64,000 bases of DNA from Chloroflexota bacterium (GTDB taxonomy: Bacteria; Chloroflexota; Anaerolineae; Caldilineales; Caldilineaceae): contig BOKO01000001.1 of NCBI GenBank assembly GCA_016861025.1, forward strand, positions 545,335 through 609,334, written 5' to 3'. Each line of letters opens with the position of its first letter. The first letter of the stretch is position 1. The notes under the pieces were generated by a model, which saw only the letters and a list, made by a program, of their open reading frames with translations, searched no databases and was not told the origin of the DNA. This document shows, one piece after another, positions 20,218 to 34,649 of this stretch. Both the position numbers and the translations under genes were made by a program.

Positions 20218-20997
20218 CTATCCCAATTCCTTCATCGCCTCGGCGATGCTGCTGCCATCATGGATCACACGCTGCAATGCGCGCACCATGCCGGCTGGAT
20301 TCTTGCTCTGCCAGATGTTGCGCCCAAAGACGACGCCGCTGGCGCCCGCAGCCATGGCGCCGCTAACGACTTGCAGCGTCTCCTCGACGGTGTTCATGCG
20401 CGGTCCTCCGGCGATCAAGGTTGGCACGGGGCAGTTGTCGACCACAGTGCGGAAGCCTTCCGGCGTGCCGGTGTAATAGGTCTTGATGTAGTCGGCGCCG
20501 TGCTCGAAGGCCAACCGTGCGGCGGAAGCCATCGCCAGCGGATCCTTGGCGTCGGGGATGCGTTCGCTGGGGCAGGGCAGCGCTTCGACCAGCAGCGGCA
20601 GGTTCGCCTGCATACATTCGCTCGCCACCGAGGCCACGATCTGCAGCGTCTTCAGCTCAACCGGGATGCCGATGAACGCCATCAGCACCACCGAACTGGC
20701 GCCCAACATCAGCGCATCCTCGACCGAGTGCAGCAGTTCCCATTCGGTGTACGCCAGCCAATCCTCGCGATAGAGGCTGGGGCCGCCGTCCAGCCGCAGC
20801 GTCACCGGCACGCGCCCCGCAATCACGTTGCGATACTTTTTCATCACGCCGAAGGTGGTCATGATGCCATCGGCGCCCGCTTCGATCACGGCGTCGATCA
20901 CCTTGCCGGGGTCTTCCAATCCTTCGATCACGCCGTGGGTGCGGGCGTGATCCATCGCCACGATCAACGCACGTCCATCATTTCGTAAGACAGCCAT
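20218..20997 (-). CDS. DhnA-type class I aldolase (LsrF/FbaB family)
   Basis: A 259-residue TIM-barrel aldolase of the DhnA/LsrF family. It shows the N-terminal ALIVAMDHARTHG, the strand with GADYIKTYYTG whose Lys forms the Schiff base, and GGPRMNTVEETLQ followed by GVVFGRNIWQ for phosphate binding. Relatives cleave fructose-1,6-bisphosphate or act on related phosphorylated ketoses. It probably cleaves the sugar phosphate made by the kinases of this block. ATG 20995-20997 with AAGGAAAAC upstream was preferred over an in-frame codon 14 residues earlier. Confidence 0.85.
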   Translation of the reverse strand: MAVLRNDGRALIVAMDHARTHGVIEGLEDPGKVIDAVIEAGADGIMTTFGVMKKYRNVIAGRVPVTLRLDGGPSLYREDWLAYTEWELLHSVEDALMLGASSVVLMAFIGIPVELKTLQIVASVASECMQANLPLLVEALPCPSERIPDAKDPLAMASAARLAFEHGADYIKTYYTGTPEGFRTVVDNCPVPTLIAGGPRMNTVEETLQVVSGAMAAGASGVVFGRNIWQSKNPAGMVRALQRVIHDGSSIAEAMKELG

Positions 20998-21171
20998 AGA
21001 TTTTGTTTTCCTTTGTGAATTTATGTGCAGGCATTGCAATTTTGTTGCATCAATACTCTAATCAATTGCCGAAGAGTTGTCAAGCTGTACAAAAACCTTT
21101 TAATACCGCCTCAATCGAGGGGCGAGTTGCGAGGGGCGACACGTCGACGCCCTCTTTCTGTCCATGAACAG

Positions 21172-21218
21172 GCAGGATACCTTCCCGGAAGCTTCGAGCT
21201 TCCGGGAAAGTATCCTGC
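21172..21218. other. Very stable hairpin at the 3' end of an ADH gene
   Basis: A 22-base left arm (21172-21193, starting GCAGGATAC) and a right arm (21197-21218, ending GTATCCTGC) match at 21 of 22 positions around a 3-base loop. It abuts the stop codon of the minus-strand dehydrogenase. No T-run follows on either side, so a 3'-end stabiliser or processing element is more likely than a simple terminator. Confidence 0.7.
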
Positions 21219-22288
21219 TACTTTCCCACGTCAATGATGATCTTCACTACGTTGTCGCCGTAACGTTCGTTGAGCGCGTAGGCTCCCGGCGTCTGTTCAA
21301 GCGGGAAGCGATGCGAGACGATGCCGGTGAGATCGACGGCGCCACTTGCCCACAGCTTGATGCCGCGCGGGTAGACGTGTTTCATGCGGCGCGACAGACG
21401 GATCGTCAAGCCTTTGCGCCGGGCGGTCGAGTGTTTCATCTCCAACTTATCTGGCCCCGGAATGCCGACCAGCACCAGCCGCCCGCCCAACCGCGCCATC
21501 TCCGCCGCCCACTGGATCGAGTGATCCGCCCACGCCGCTTCGATGGCGACATCGACGCCGCGCCCGTGCGTCGCCTGTTCAATTGCCGCCAGCGGGTCGG
21601 TTTCCTTGAAGTTGATCGGAATGCCGCCGTAGCGCGCCGCCAGCTCCAGCCGCCAGGCAAATTGATCGACGACGTAGATCGGCTGTGCGCCCGCCAGTTT
21701 CGCCATTTGCAGGATGTACAGTCCAATGGGGCCGGCGCCGAGGATGGCGACGCTGTCGGCCACGCGCAGCTTTGCCAGATCAACGGCGTGGATGGCGATG
21801 CCGAGCGGCTCAAGCAAGGCGGCGCTGGCGTCGTCCATGTCGTTGGGGATCGGGAAGCAGGAGCGCGCCGGCATGATCATGTACTCGCTCAGGCTGCCGG
21901 CGTCGGGATAGGTCCCGCAGAAGTGCAAACGGTGACAGAGGTTGGGGTGGCCCTGTTCGCACATCTCGCAGCGCCCGCACGGCTGCGCCGGGTCGACTGC
22001 CACGCGCGTCCCCGCTTGCAGCGGCTGGAAGTTGCCGTCGAGGCTCTCTGGCCCCACGGCTTCAACGATGCCAGCGAACTCATGCCCCAGGATCAGCGGC
22101 GTCTCGACCACCGTGTCGCCGATGCGCGCATCCTGGTAGGTGTGGATGTCGCTGCCGCAAACGCCGACCGCCGTGATGCGCAGCAGCGCCATACCGGGGC
22201 CGGGCGTTCCAGGGTGTGGTGCACGCTCCACGCGCAGGTCACGCGGTCCGTGCAACCGCACAGCAATCATCGACTGGCTTTCATTCAT
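21218..22288 (-). CDS. Zinc-dependent alcohol/polyol dehydrogenase 1
   Basis: A 356-residue medium-chain dehydrogenase (MDR). Catalytic zinc ligands lie in GVCGSDIHTY and GHEFAG, the structural zinc is bound by CGRCEMCEQGHPNLC, and the NAD(P) Rossmann motif is GAGPIGLYIL. The family includes threonine, sorbitol and galactitol-1-phosphate dehydrogenases, and specificity is unclear. It belongs to a run of four oxidoreductases in the sugar block. The ORF is open to a GTG at 22300; the ATG at 22286-22288 fits MNESQSM as the family-like start, but the choice is not secure. Confidence 0.85.
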   Translation of the reverse strand: MNESQSMIAVRLHGPRDLRVERAPHPGTPGPGMALLRITAVGVCGSDIHTYQDARIGDTVVETPLILGHEFAGIVEAVGPESLDGNFQPLQAGTRVAVDPAQPCGRCEMCEQGHPNLCHRLHFCGTYPDAGSLSEYMIMPARSCFPIPNDMDDASAALLEPLGIAIHAVDLAKLRVADSVAILGAGPIGLYILQMAKLAGAQPIYVVDQFAWRLELAARYGGIPINFKETDPLAAIEQATHGRGVDVAIEAAWADHSIQWAAEMARLGGRLVLVGIPGPDKLEMKHSTARRKGLTIRLSRRMKHVYPRGIKLWASGAVDLTGIVSHRFPLEQTPGAYALNERYGDNVVKIIIDVGK

Positions 22289-22321
22289 AGCTGATCGCAC
22301 TTTCCATCTTCAACCAGGTTG

Positions 22322-22430
22322 ATCCGCAGATTGCGCAGATTGCGCAGAAGAAATCTAAACACTGCGCATTCACCACAATTTTCAGGAGGTTGACCCACCC
22401 CATTCTGCGAAATCTGCGCAATCTGCGGAT
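22322..22430. repeat. Family B intergenic inverted repeat, copy 2
   Basis: A 28-base left arm (22322-22349, ATCCGCAGATTGCGCAG at its start) and a right arm (22403-22430) are complementary at 27 of 28 positions. Each arm contains internal GCAGATTGC repeats, with a 53-base loop. It is related to 8850-8926 by the core GCAGAT. Confidence 0.8.
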
Positions 22431-22473
22431 GACATTCTTTACAGAGCCGCAAAAATGATTGCAAGGGAGGACT

Positions 22474-23484
<1,011 letters not shown>

Positions 23485-23501
23485 GAGCGAGATTCCTTTT
23501 T

Positions 23502-24308
<807 letters not shown>

Positions 24309-24333
24309 AGGTTATCCTCTGTTTCAATGGATA

Positions 24334-24422
24334 TTTGACGCAAAGACGCAACGGCGCAGAGATACGCAGAGAGTTTGTTAATGCCCTTGCGCCCCTTTGC
24401 GTCTTGGCGTCCTTGCGTCAAA
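24334..24422. repeat. Family C intergenic inverted repeat
   Basis: The left arm starts TTTGACGCAAAGACGCAACG (24334 on) and the right arm ends GCGTCCTTGCGTCAAA (24422). The arms are largely complementary with embedded GACGCAAAG/CTTTGCGTC units, and the element is 89 bp long. It lies between the xylitol-type dehydrogenase and SDR genes. Confidence 0.75.
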
Positions 24423-24443
24423 GGGGTCTCTCTCAAAGAAACA

Positions 24444-25481
<1,038 letters not shown>

Positions 25482-25485
25482 AAAA

Positions 25486-25716
25486 TTATCCCTTCCGAAT
25501 AATAATAATCGCCAGGACCAGACAGAGCACGGTGGAGACCCACAACGGGATCATTGCTTCCAGGAAGCGCATCCACAGCAAACTGACGCCGATCCATAAA
25601 ATCACGCTGATAAAATAGCGGTCAAAGGTATTGGTTTCGATGGGCAAAAAGCCGCGGCGCCCCTTGTGCTGAACCGGCGCCACCAACTTTTGCGAATCCG
25701 TTTTTGTGTCCGCCAT
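25486..25716 (-). CDS. Small membrane protein, DUF2160 family
   Basis: A 76-residue protein with the RRGFLPIETNTFDRYFIS segment and two hydrophobic helices (ISVILWIGVSLLWMRFLEAM and LWVSTVLCLVLAIIIIRKG). RRGFLPI-x-T-x-x-DR-x-FI is the recognisable signature of DUF2160, small membrane proteins encoded in glycerol/polyol-type ABC operons. Here it is four bases from both the permease and the dehydrogenase genes, so it probably belongs to the uptake complex. Its molecular role is unknown. The match is by motif memory, not by search. Confidence 0.75.
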   Translation of the reverse strand: MADTKTDSQKLVAPVQHKGRRGFLPIETNTFDRYFISVILWIGVSLLWMRFLEAMIPLWVSTVLCLVLAIIIIRKG

Positions 25717-25720
25717 TCGG

Positions 25721-26575
25721 TTACTCCTTCACTGCGCCAAAGGTCAGACCGGTGACAATGTAGCGTTGTACAAAGACCAGGAAGATCAATGCTGGCAAGA
25801 TCGCAACCGTGGCGACAGCCGCCATCTCCCCCCAGTTGGTGCCGGTGACCGAGACGAATGCGGCCAGCCCAGTCGTGATGGTGCGGGCGTTGACGCTGGT
25901 CAGATTGGCGGCGAACAGATACTCGTTCCAGGCGAAAATCCAGCTCAGGATGAAGGTGATCGCCAACCCAGGCGCCACCAGCGGCGCTACGACGCGCGTC
26001 AACACTGTCCAGCGATTGGCGCCATCGACAAAGGCGGCTTCGTCCAACTCGACCGGAACGCCATCCATGATGCCCTTCATCAGCCAGACCGCAAACGGCA
26101 GGTTGAAGACGCAGTAGAGCAGAATCAATCCAATCTGCGTGTCGAACATCGTCCAGTCGCCGATTTTGAAGATGCGCGTGTAGATCAGAAACATCGGCAA
26201 TACAAACGCCGCTGGCGGCGCCATGCGTTGTGTGATCGTCCAGAAAAAGATGTTGTCGGCGCCAGGTAGACGCCAGCGCGAGAGAGCATAGGTCGCCAGC
26301 AGCGCCAGAACCGTCACCAACAGTGCGTTGCTTGTGGCGACAATCAGAGAGTTGACGAGATAGCGCTGGAAGACCGGGTCGGTCAACGGTTTGATGTAGT
26401 TGGGCGCATAAAAAGAAGTGATCAGGAGCGTTGGTGCATCGAACAATTCGACGCGGCTGCGCGCAGATACGACGATCATCCAATAAATCGGCACGATGGT
26501 GATGATCGACATTGCTATCCACAAGCCATACAGCCCGATCCAACCGAATGTCTTGCGCAGGGTTGACGTCTTCAT
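25721..26575 (-). CDS. ABC transporter permease (MalG-type), system 2
   Basis: A 284-residue, six-helix permease. The EAA loop reads LDEAAFVDGANRWTVLTRVV. The C-terminal QRYIVTGLTFGAVKE is the MalG-type ending, and residues KTFGWIGLYGLWIAMSIITI form the first helix. It works with the permease nine bases upstream and with the lipoprotein at 27568. DUF2160 follows after four bases. Confidence 0.92.
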   Translation of the reverse strand: MKTSTLRKTFGWIGLYGLWIAMSIITIVPIYWMIVVSARSRVELFDAPTLLITSFYAPNYIKPLTDPVFQRYLVNSLIVATSNALLVTVLALLATYALSRWRLPGADNIFFWTITQRMAPPAAFVLPMFLIYTRIFKIGDWTMFDTQIGLILLYCVFNLPFAVWLMKGIMDGVPVELDEAAFVDGANRWTVLTRVVAPLVAPGLAITFILSWIFAWNEYLFAANLTSVNARTITTGLAAFVSVTGTNWGEMAAVATVAILPALIFLVFVQRYIVTGLTFGAVKE

Positions 26576-26584
26576 GTGCGCCTC

Positions 26585-27460
26585 CTACTCTCGCTGTTTC
26601 CCAACCTGCGCCAGCGCAATGAAGAGCAGCCAGCAGAGGACAATTGTGAAATAGAGCACCAACAGCGACATGGCGGAGCCGTAGCCGTAATCGGTTTTAG
26701 GCACGACCACGCGGTAGATATGGATGCCGATGAACTGTGTTGCTGTGCCGGGGCCGCCGCTGGTGAGCATGAAAACCTCATCGACAATGCGCAGCGCATC
26801 CATCAAGCGAATGAAAATCACAGTCAGCAACACCGGCATCATCATCGGGATCGTCAGATAGCGGAAAACCTGCCAGCGATTGGCGCCGTCGACTTGCGCC
26901 TGTTCCAGTGGCTCCTTTGGCATTGCCGTCAACCCTGCGAGCAAGGTGAGCGTTACAAAGGGCGTCCAGTGCCAGACATCCATCAGGATGACGGTGATAA
27001 AGGCCTGATCGGCGTAGGTTGCCAGCCGGAAGTCGATGCCAAACCATCTGTCGAGGTAATAAGGGATCGGCCCAAATCCGGGGATCGTCAATAGACGCCA
27101 CGTTGCACCGACCGCAATCGGCGCCATGACCAGAGGCAGCACATAGATTGTGCGAAAGATGGTGCGACCGGGAAAGCTGTTGACCAGCGTTTGCGCCAGC
27201 AAAAAGCCGAGCGCCAGTTCAATCGTGACGCTCGTGAAGGCAAACAAGCCTGTGCGCCAAAGCGAATCGAGAAAGGCGCCATCAAACACCAGACGACGAA
27301 AGTTGTTGACGCCAGCCCATTGCATCCCCAATTGATTGGAGAACGGATTCCAGTCGAAGAGGCTGACGTAGAGCACATAGAAGAACGGCAGAAAGCCAAC
27401 CACCGCCAGAATCACCAGCGTCGGCGCCAGCAGCGCCCATCCCATCCGATTTGATCGCAT
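26585..27460 (-). CDS. ABC transporter permease (MalF-type), system 2
   Basis: A 291-residue permease with six helices. The EAA motif is LEQAQVDGANRWQVFRYLTI, and DVWHWTPFVTLTLLAGLTAMP is the conserved preceding loop. It lies between the hairpin-bearing spacer after the binding protein and the second permease. The absence of an ATPase gene is again notable. Confidence 0.92.
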   Translation of the reverse strand: MRSNRMGWALLAPTLVILAVVGFLPFFYVLYVSLFDWNPFSNQLGMQWAGVNNFRRLVFDGAFLDSLWRTGLFAFTSVTIELALGFLLAQTLVNSFPGRTIFRTIYVLPLVMAPIAVGATWRLLTIPGFGPIPYYLDRWFGIDFRLATYADQAFITVILMDVWHWTPFVTLTLLAGLTAMPKEPLEQAQVDGANRWQVFRYLTIPMMMPVLLTVIFIRLMDALRIVDEVFMLTSGGPGTATQFIGIHIYRVVVPKTDYGYGSAMSLLVLYFTIVLCWLLFIALAQVGKQRE

Positions 27461-27490
27461 CTCAGTGTTCCTGTTGAATTAGCCCAGCGC

Positions 27491-27556
27491 CCGTCACACG
27501 TCATGTGCGTCACATGACGTGTGACGGGTGACGGCGCACACCACGGTGTGCGCCGT
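27491..27556. other. Tandem perfect hairpins between binding-protein and permease genes, system 2
   Basis: CCGTCACACGTCATGTG (27491-27507) and CACATGACGTGTGACGG (27511-27527) form a perfect 17-bp stem with a 3-base loop. ACGGCGCACACC (27531-27542) and GGTGTGCGCCGT (27545-27556) form a perfect 12-bp stem. Both lie on the minus-strand message between the lipoprotein stop and the permease start, as in system 1. They probably act as mRNA 3'-end protection or partial termination that favours the binding protein. Confidence 0.75.
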
Positions 27557-27567
27557 CGCTTTTACAG

Positions 27568-29055
27568 TTACTGGCCGTACCCGAGGTTCACCAGCTCGGC
27601 GTCGGCGGCGGCTGCTGCCTGGTCGAGCGCTTCGGCAGGGGTAAGCTCGCCAGAGAGCGCTTTCCAGATGTAGGGCTGAACCACTTCACGCAGCGCAGCA
27701 TGGAAGGGGAACGGCGGCGCACCGCGGAAGAGCGGGCCAGCTTCCTTCATCAGTGTGTAGTAGCCATCCACCTTGGCGTCGACTTCCTGAACTTTCGGAT
27801 CGTCGTACGTCGATTCCATGACGATACGCGAACCGGCGATTGCCCAGTCCGCCTGCACCGACTCCTGGCCGATGTACTGCAGCCACAGCAACGTGCACAA
27901 CTGATTCTTCGAGGAGACAGGCAAGCCAAAGGCGCCGCCATCGTAGTAGCCGATGTAGCCCACGCCCGACTCGGCGTCTTCCATCACGCCCTCGGCAACT
28001 GGCGGCAGCGCCACGCCGACATTGCCGACGACGCGCGATCGGTCTGGATCGGTGGCGATCCAGGCGGCGTTCTCGCCGTAGACCCAACCCTGGGCGGCGC
28101 GACCGGCTGCGAAGGAGGCCGCCACCTCGTCCCACGTGCTGGCGGTGGCTTCCGGCGGTGCGTAGTTGAGCATATCGACCCAGAAAGCCAGCGCTTCTTT
28201 TGCCTTGTCGCTGTTCATCTCGCCGCCGTTTTCAACCGTGGCTTTCCAGTTGTCCATGTTGATGCCCCAGTTATAGACGCCAAAGGTCGGGGCAATACTT
28301 TCAAAGAATTCATAGAACGAAGAGGCATGGCCCGTGTTGCCCTGCACTGTGGTGCCCCACAAGTCCAGCCCGTTGTCTCGACCGTATTGGGTGAAGAACT
28401 CGGCGATGTCGCGGTATTGGGCATGCGTCGTGGCCGGCGCCAGGTCATAGCCATATTGCGCCTTGAAGGCTTCCTGGATCGCTGGATCGCTGAAAAGATC
28501 TTTTCGATAGAGGTAAACCTTCAGGAACGCTTCCATCGGCACACCGTAGATGTTGCCTTCGGCGTCTTTGAAGTTGTCGATGAAGGTCGTGAACTTGGCA
28601 AAATCAAAATCAGGCGAAGCCAGTTCAGGATTGTCAGCCAATAACTGGGTCAGGTTGGTCAGATAATTGTTCGCCAGATATTGGTAGATGATATCCTGCT
28701 CGATGTAAACGAAGTCGTAGATGCCGGTTGCCGCCTGCATGTCGTTGATCGCCTTCGTGTACATCTCGTCCCACGACGTTGCTTCCAGTTCAATTTTGAT
28801 GCCGGTTTCAGCTTCAAAAGCTTTCGCCAACACATCAGCCGCATACCGCGACGGCGGGGTGCTTTCAGAGATGCCGCGTAAAGTCACTCCTTCGCAGCCT
28901 GCCGTCTGCGCTGCTGTTCGCCACCAGCTTGCTTCGCCTTCCACGGCGGGCGCCGCCGGTTGCGCAGCTGGCAATGCTGCCGGCGCACAGGCGGACAGCA
29001 CCATCGAGAAGAGCACCAGGATGCCGAGCACCACGGTGAGTTTGCGTTTAAGCAT
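27568..29055 (-). CDS. Polyol/sugar ABC transporter substrate-binding lipoprotein, system 2
   Basis: A 495-residue family 1 solute-binding lipoprotein. The signal is MLKRKLTVVLGILVLFSMV with lipobox LSAC at ~20-23, followed by an Ala/Pro linker. The binding lobe begins GVTLRGISESTPPSRYAADV, and ELEATSWDEMYTKAINDMQ is typical of family members that bind polyols or glycerol-like solutes. It is the first gene of the system 2 operon (permeases, DUF2160, xylitol-type dehydrogenase). The start is preceded by AAAGGAG. The promoter at 29085-29114 overlaps a LacI-type operator. Confidence 0.9.
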   Translation of the reverse strand: MLKRKLTVVLGILVLFSMVLSACAPAALPAAQPAAPAVEGEASWWRTAAQTAGCEGVTLRGISESTPPSRYAADVLAKAFEAETGIKIELEATSWDEMYTKAINDMQAATGIYDFVYIEQDIIYQYLANNYLTNLTQLLADNPELASPDFDFAKFTTFIDNFKDAEGNIYGVPMEAFLKVYLYRKDLFSDPAIQEAFKAQYGYDLAPATTHAQYRDIAEFFTQYGRDNGLDLWGTTVQGNTGHASSFYEFFESIAPTFGVYNWGINMDNWKATVENGGEMNSDKAKEALAFWVDMLNYAPPEATASTWDEVAASFAAGRAAQGWVYGENAAWIATDPDRSRVVGNVGVALPPVAEGVMEDAESGVGYIGYYDGGAFGLPVSSKNQLCTLLWLQYIGQESVQADWAIAGSRIVMESTYDDPKVQEVDAKVDGYYTLMKEAGPLFRGAPPFPFHAALREVVQPYIWKALSGELTPAEALDQAAAAADAELVNLGYGQ

Positions 29056-29084
29056 GTGAATTCTCCTTTCGCCATTGGCGAGAA

Positions 29085-29114
29085 TACATAGGTTTTATGG
29101 AAACCGATTGACAA
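29085..29114 (-). promoter_or_regulatory. Promoter with LacI-type operator for the system 2 operon
   Basis: On the minus strand, -35 TTGTCA (29109-29114), an 18-base spacer and -10 TATGTA (29085-29090). Across the -35 and spacer lies TGTCAATCGGTTTCCA (29098-29113), with the AATCGGTT core of LacI-family operators. Binding there would block RNA polymerase, so the adjacent LacI-type regulator probably represses uptake when no inducer is present. Confidence 0.6.
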
Positions 29115-29174
29115 TAAATAGATTTGGGGGAATGATCTGGTGCAATTTGCTCTGTCTGCGCAAACCACCTCCTT

Positions 29175-30191
29175 TCAGCGGGGAAGCTCTCTACGTCGCT
29201 GGCTAGACTCACGCACTTTGATCGTCGGTTGCAGCACGACCTGTTGCGGCGGTCGATCCGGGTTGGCGATGCGCTCCAGAAGCAGTTCGGCTGCCCGCCG
29301 CCCCATCTCGTAGGTGGGTTGCATGACGACGGTCAGTGCGGGCTTCATCAAAAACATCCAATCCATCTCATCAAATGCAGCCAGCGCAATATCGTCCGGG
29401 ATGCGCAAGCCAAGCTCGTGAATTGCGCGCAACGCGCCGACAGTGAGCAGGTTGTTGCCGGTGAAAATGGCGTCGGGCGGCTCTGGCTGCTGCAGCAAAT
29501 CCATCGTCAACGCATAACCGTTTGGTGTGCGCGGCGAGCCGGTTCGCACTAGCTCAGGCCGCACCGGCAGTCCATGCTGCAACAACGCATTGGCATAGCC
29601 CTGATAGCGCTCTGCGCCGGTGCTGACATCCGGCGTGCCCAACACGGCGCCGATGCGTTGGTATCCGTTCTCAATTAAATGCGTCACCACAGCGCAGGCG
29701 GCAGTCGTATTGTCGCCCACAACCATATCCATTTCGACATCTTTCACTCGCCGGTCGATTGCCACGACCGGCACGCGCATTTCAACGAGCCGTTGATAAA
29801 CCTCGTTGCCGCTCGCAGTCGGGGAGACAATCATGCCTGCCACCTGTTCAGCCAGCATCAACTCGATATAGGTCAACTCCTTGTCAAAGTCCTCGTCTGA
29901 ATTGCACAGAAAGACCGAATATTGTTGCTGCTGCGCCACATCCTCCACCGCTCGCACGACCGAGGTGAAAAAAGGGTTTTGGATGTCAGAGATGATCAAT
30001 CCAATAATACTTGAACGCTGTACGCGCAGCGAACGGGCCACGCGACTGGGGCGGTACTTCAGTTCGCGGACTGTCTCCAGCACCCGCTCGCGCAACTCAT
30101 CGCTCACATATGGTTTGCCGGAGAGCACCCGCGACACGGTTGCGGTGGAAACCCCGGCACGACGAGCAACATCTTCGATTTTGGCCGACAT
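29175..30191 (-). CDS. LacI-family transcriptional regulator
   Basis: A 338-residue regulator. The N-terminal helix-turn-helix and hinge read IEDVARRAGVSTATVSRVLS to YRPSRVARSLR. The effector-binding core starts with IGLIISDIQNPFF and contains the conserved GYQRIGAVLGTPD and FDEMDWMF segments. It lies divergently oriented to nothing on this side but immediately upstream of the system 2 operon in the same direction, so it is the likely local repressor, sensing a sugar or polyol. A perfect consensus operator lies 41 bases upstream of its start, consistent with autoregulation. Confidence 0.92.
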   Translation of the reverse strand: MSAKIEDVARRAGVSTATVSRVLSGKPYVSDELRERVLETVRELKYRPSRVARSLRVQRSSIIGLIISDIQNPFFTSVVRAVEDVAQQQQYSVFLCNSDEDFDKELTYIELMLAEQVAGMIVSPTASGNEVYQRLVEMRVPVVAIDRRVKDVEMDMVVGDNTTAACAVVTHLIENGYQRIGAVLGTPDVSTGAERYQGYANALLQHGLPVRPELVRTGSPRTPNGYALTMDLLQQPEPPDAIFTGNNLLTVGALRAIHELGLRIPDDIALAAFDEMDWMFLMKPALTVVMQPTYEMGRRAAELLLERIANPDRPPQQVVLQPTIKVRESSQRRRELPR

Positions 30192-30231
30192 GGTGAATCT
30201 ATATGAATTTGTCTCGACTGACAGCTTTAAT

Positions 30232-30245
30232 TGTAATCGATTTCA
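30232..30245. promoter_or_regulatory. LacI-family operator upstream of the regulator gene
   Basis: TGTAATCGATTTCA matches the LacI/GalR-family pattern TGNAANCGNTTNCA at every fixed position and is centred on CG. It lies 41 bases upstream of the LacI-type ATG. Regulation of its own promoter is inferred. Confidence 0.65.
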
Positions 30246-30293
30246 CCAAACTTGTCAATAGCTTTTTCACAAATTTTTCATCGGCTCAATTGC

Positions 30294-30323
30294 TTGACAA
30301 ATGTCTGCGTGGTGTGCTACAGT
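30294..30323 (+). promoter_or_regulatory. Strong sigma-70-type promoter
   Basis: TTGACA (30294-30299), an 18-base spacer and TACAGT (30318-30323). This is the best promoter match on the plus strand in this gap. It points into the structured RNA and away from the LacI-type gene. Confidence 0.65.
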
Positions 30324-30328
30324 GGTTG

Positions 30329-30526
30329 CTGCGTGAGAGATGCTCACGCCATTAACCATGGAAAGGAACGGACGCACAATGGTTATGCTTTACCACGAAA
30401 TCCTGAAGACATCGATCATCGGTGGTGGATTTCCTCGCCAGAGGAGTGGTGCGTCCGACACCCATAACTAGACTGTAAAGTTAGTTACGGGCCGCACGCA
30501 CTACACCGGTGCGTGCGGCCTTTTTG
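30329..30526 (+). ncRNA. Candidate structured RNA (about 200 nt), unknown class
   Basis: Between a strong promoter and a strong terminator lies a region of nested complementary segments. GCGTGAG/CTCACGC (30331-30349) forms a 5' hairpin. GGACGCAC (30370-30377) pairs with GTGCGTCC (30449-30456). Inside that helix are TGGT/ACCA, GAAATCC (30397-30403) with GGATTTC (30427-30433), and CTC-GCCA-GAG hairpins, giving a multi-branch junction. The terminator's left arm contains ACGCAC, which could instead pair with GTGCGT at 30449, so two folds compete. I do not recognise it as 6S, SRP, RNase P, tmRNA or a common riboswitch. Alternatively, ATG 30379 to TAG 30471, with AAAGGAA upstream, would encode a 30-residue peptide of no recognised family. 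Confidence 0.5.
30489..30526 (+). terminator. Rho-independent terminator ending the structured RNA
   Basis: GGCCGCACGCAC (30490-30501) and GTGCGTGCGGCC (30509-30520) form a perfect stem with a short loop, followed by TTTTTG. It is one of the strongest terminators in the window. Confidence 0.85.
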
Positions 30527-30590
30527 TTTGTTTCGACTTCGTGCAACGGCGTATAGCGCCGGTGTGCGTCGCCGAAGCGAGCGGCAGGTC

Positions 30591-30629
30591 ATGCAGGCAT
30601 CGGGACTGTTTCTGATGCCTGCATTTTTT
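30591..30629 (+). terminator. Second rho-independent terminator, 65 bases further on
   Basis: ATGCAGGCATC (30591-30601) pairs perfectly with GATGCCTGCAT (30614-30624), followed by a run of six T. A small CGGCG/CGCCG hairpin (30547-30561) lies between the two terminators. Readthrough from the first would stop here, isolating the exporter operon from the upstream promoter. Confidence 0.8.
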
Positions 30630-30924
30630 GTTGGGTGACAAATGTAGCGAGGGGGAGATGAAAAGCGAGCATACGGAGCGCAAGATAGCATCTGAACTCG
30701 ATAAGAGTGTTTCACGATATGCAGAACCACCTGCGGCGACAGATAGGAGAGTCTCAGCGTTGCACAAGGGGGCCTGGGTGGCAGTCGAAACCGGGGGCGG
30801 CAACGATTGGAGGCATACTCAAGAAAGCGAGGATGACCGGTGGGACGTACAACTAGAAAGCACAGGCGGCGTATGTCTGTTGATTACATGATTCGACAGG
30901 CGGAGCAAAAGGGGAAGAGGAATA
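30630..30924. other. Upstream region of the ABC exporter operon, no gene supported
   Basis: The 295 bases hold an open frame from 30628 to 30891, but its composition, lack of family resemblance and poorly spaced ribosome site argue against a gene. A promoter for the exporter should lie here; I see no clear -35/-10 pair. Confidence 0.4.
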
Positions 30925-34633
<3,709 letters not shown>

Positions 34634-34649
34634 GGTGAACAGTGCGGGG

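Noticed and set aside
30628..30891. 87-codon frame before the ABC exporter
   Set aside because: It starts inside a terminator T-run at TTG, or at an ATG with a ribosome site only 2-3 bases away. It has no family resemblance.
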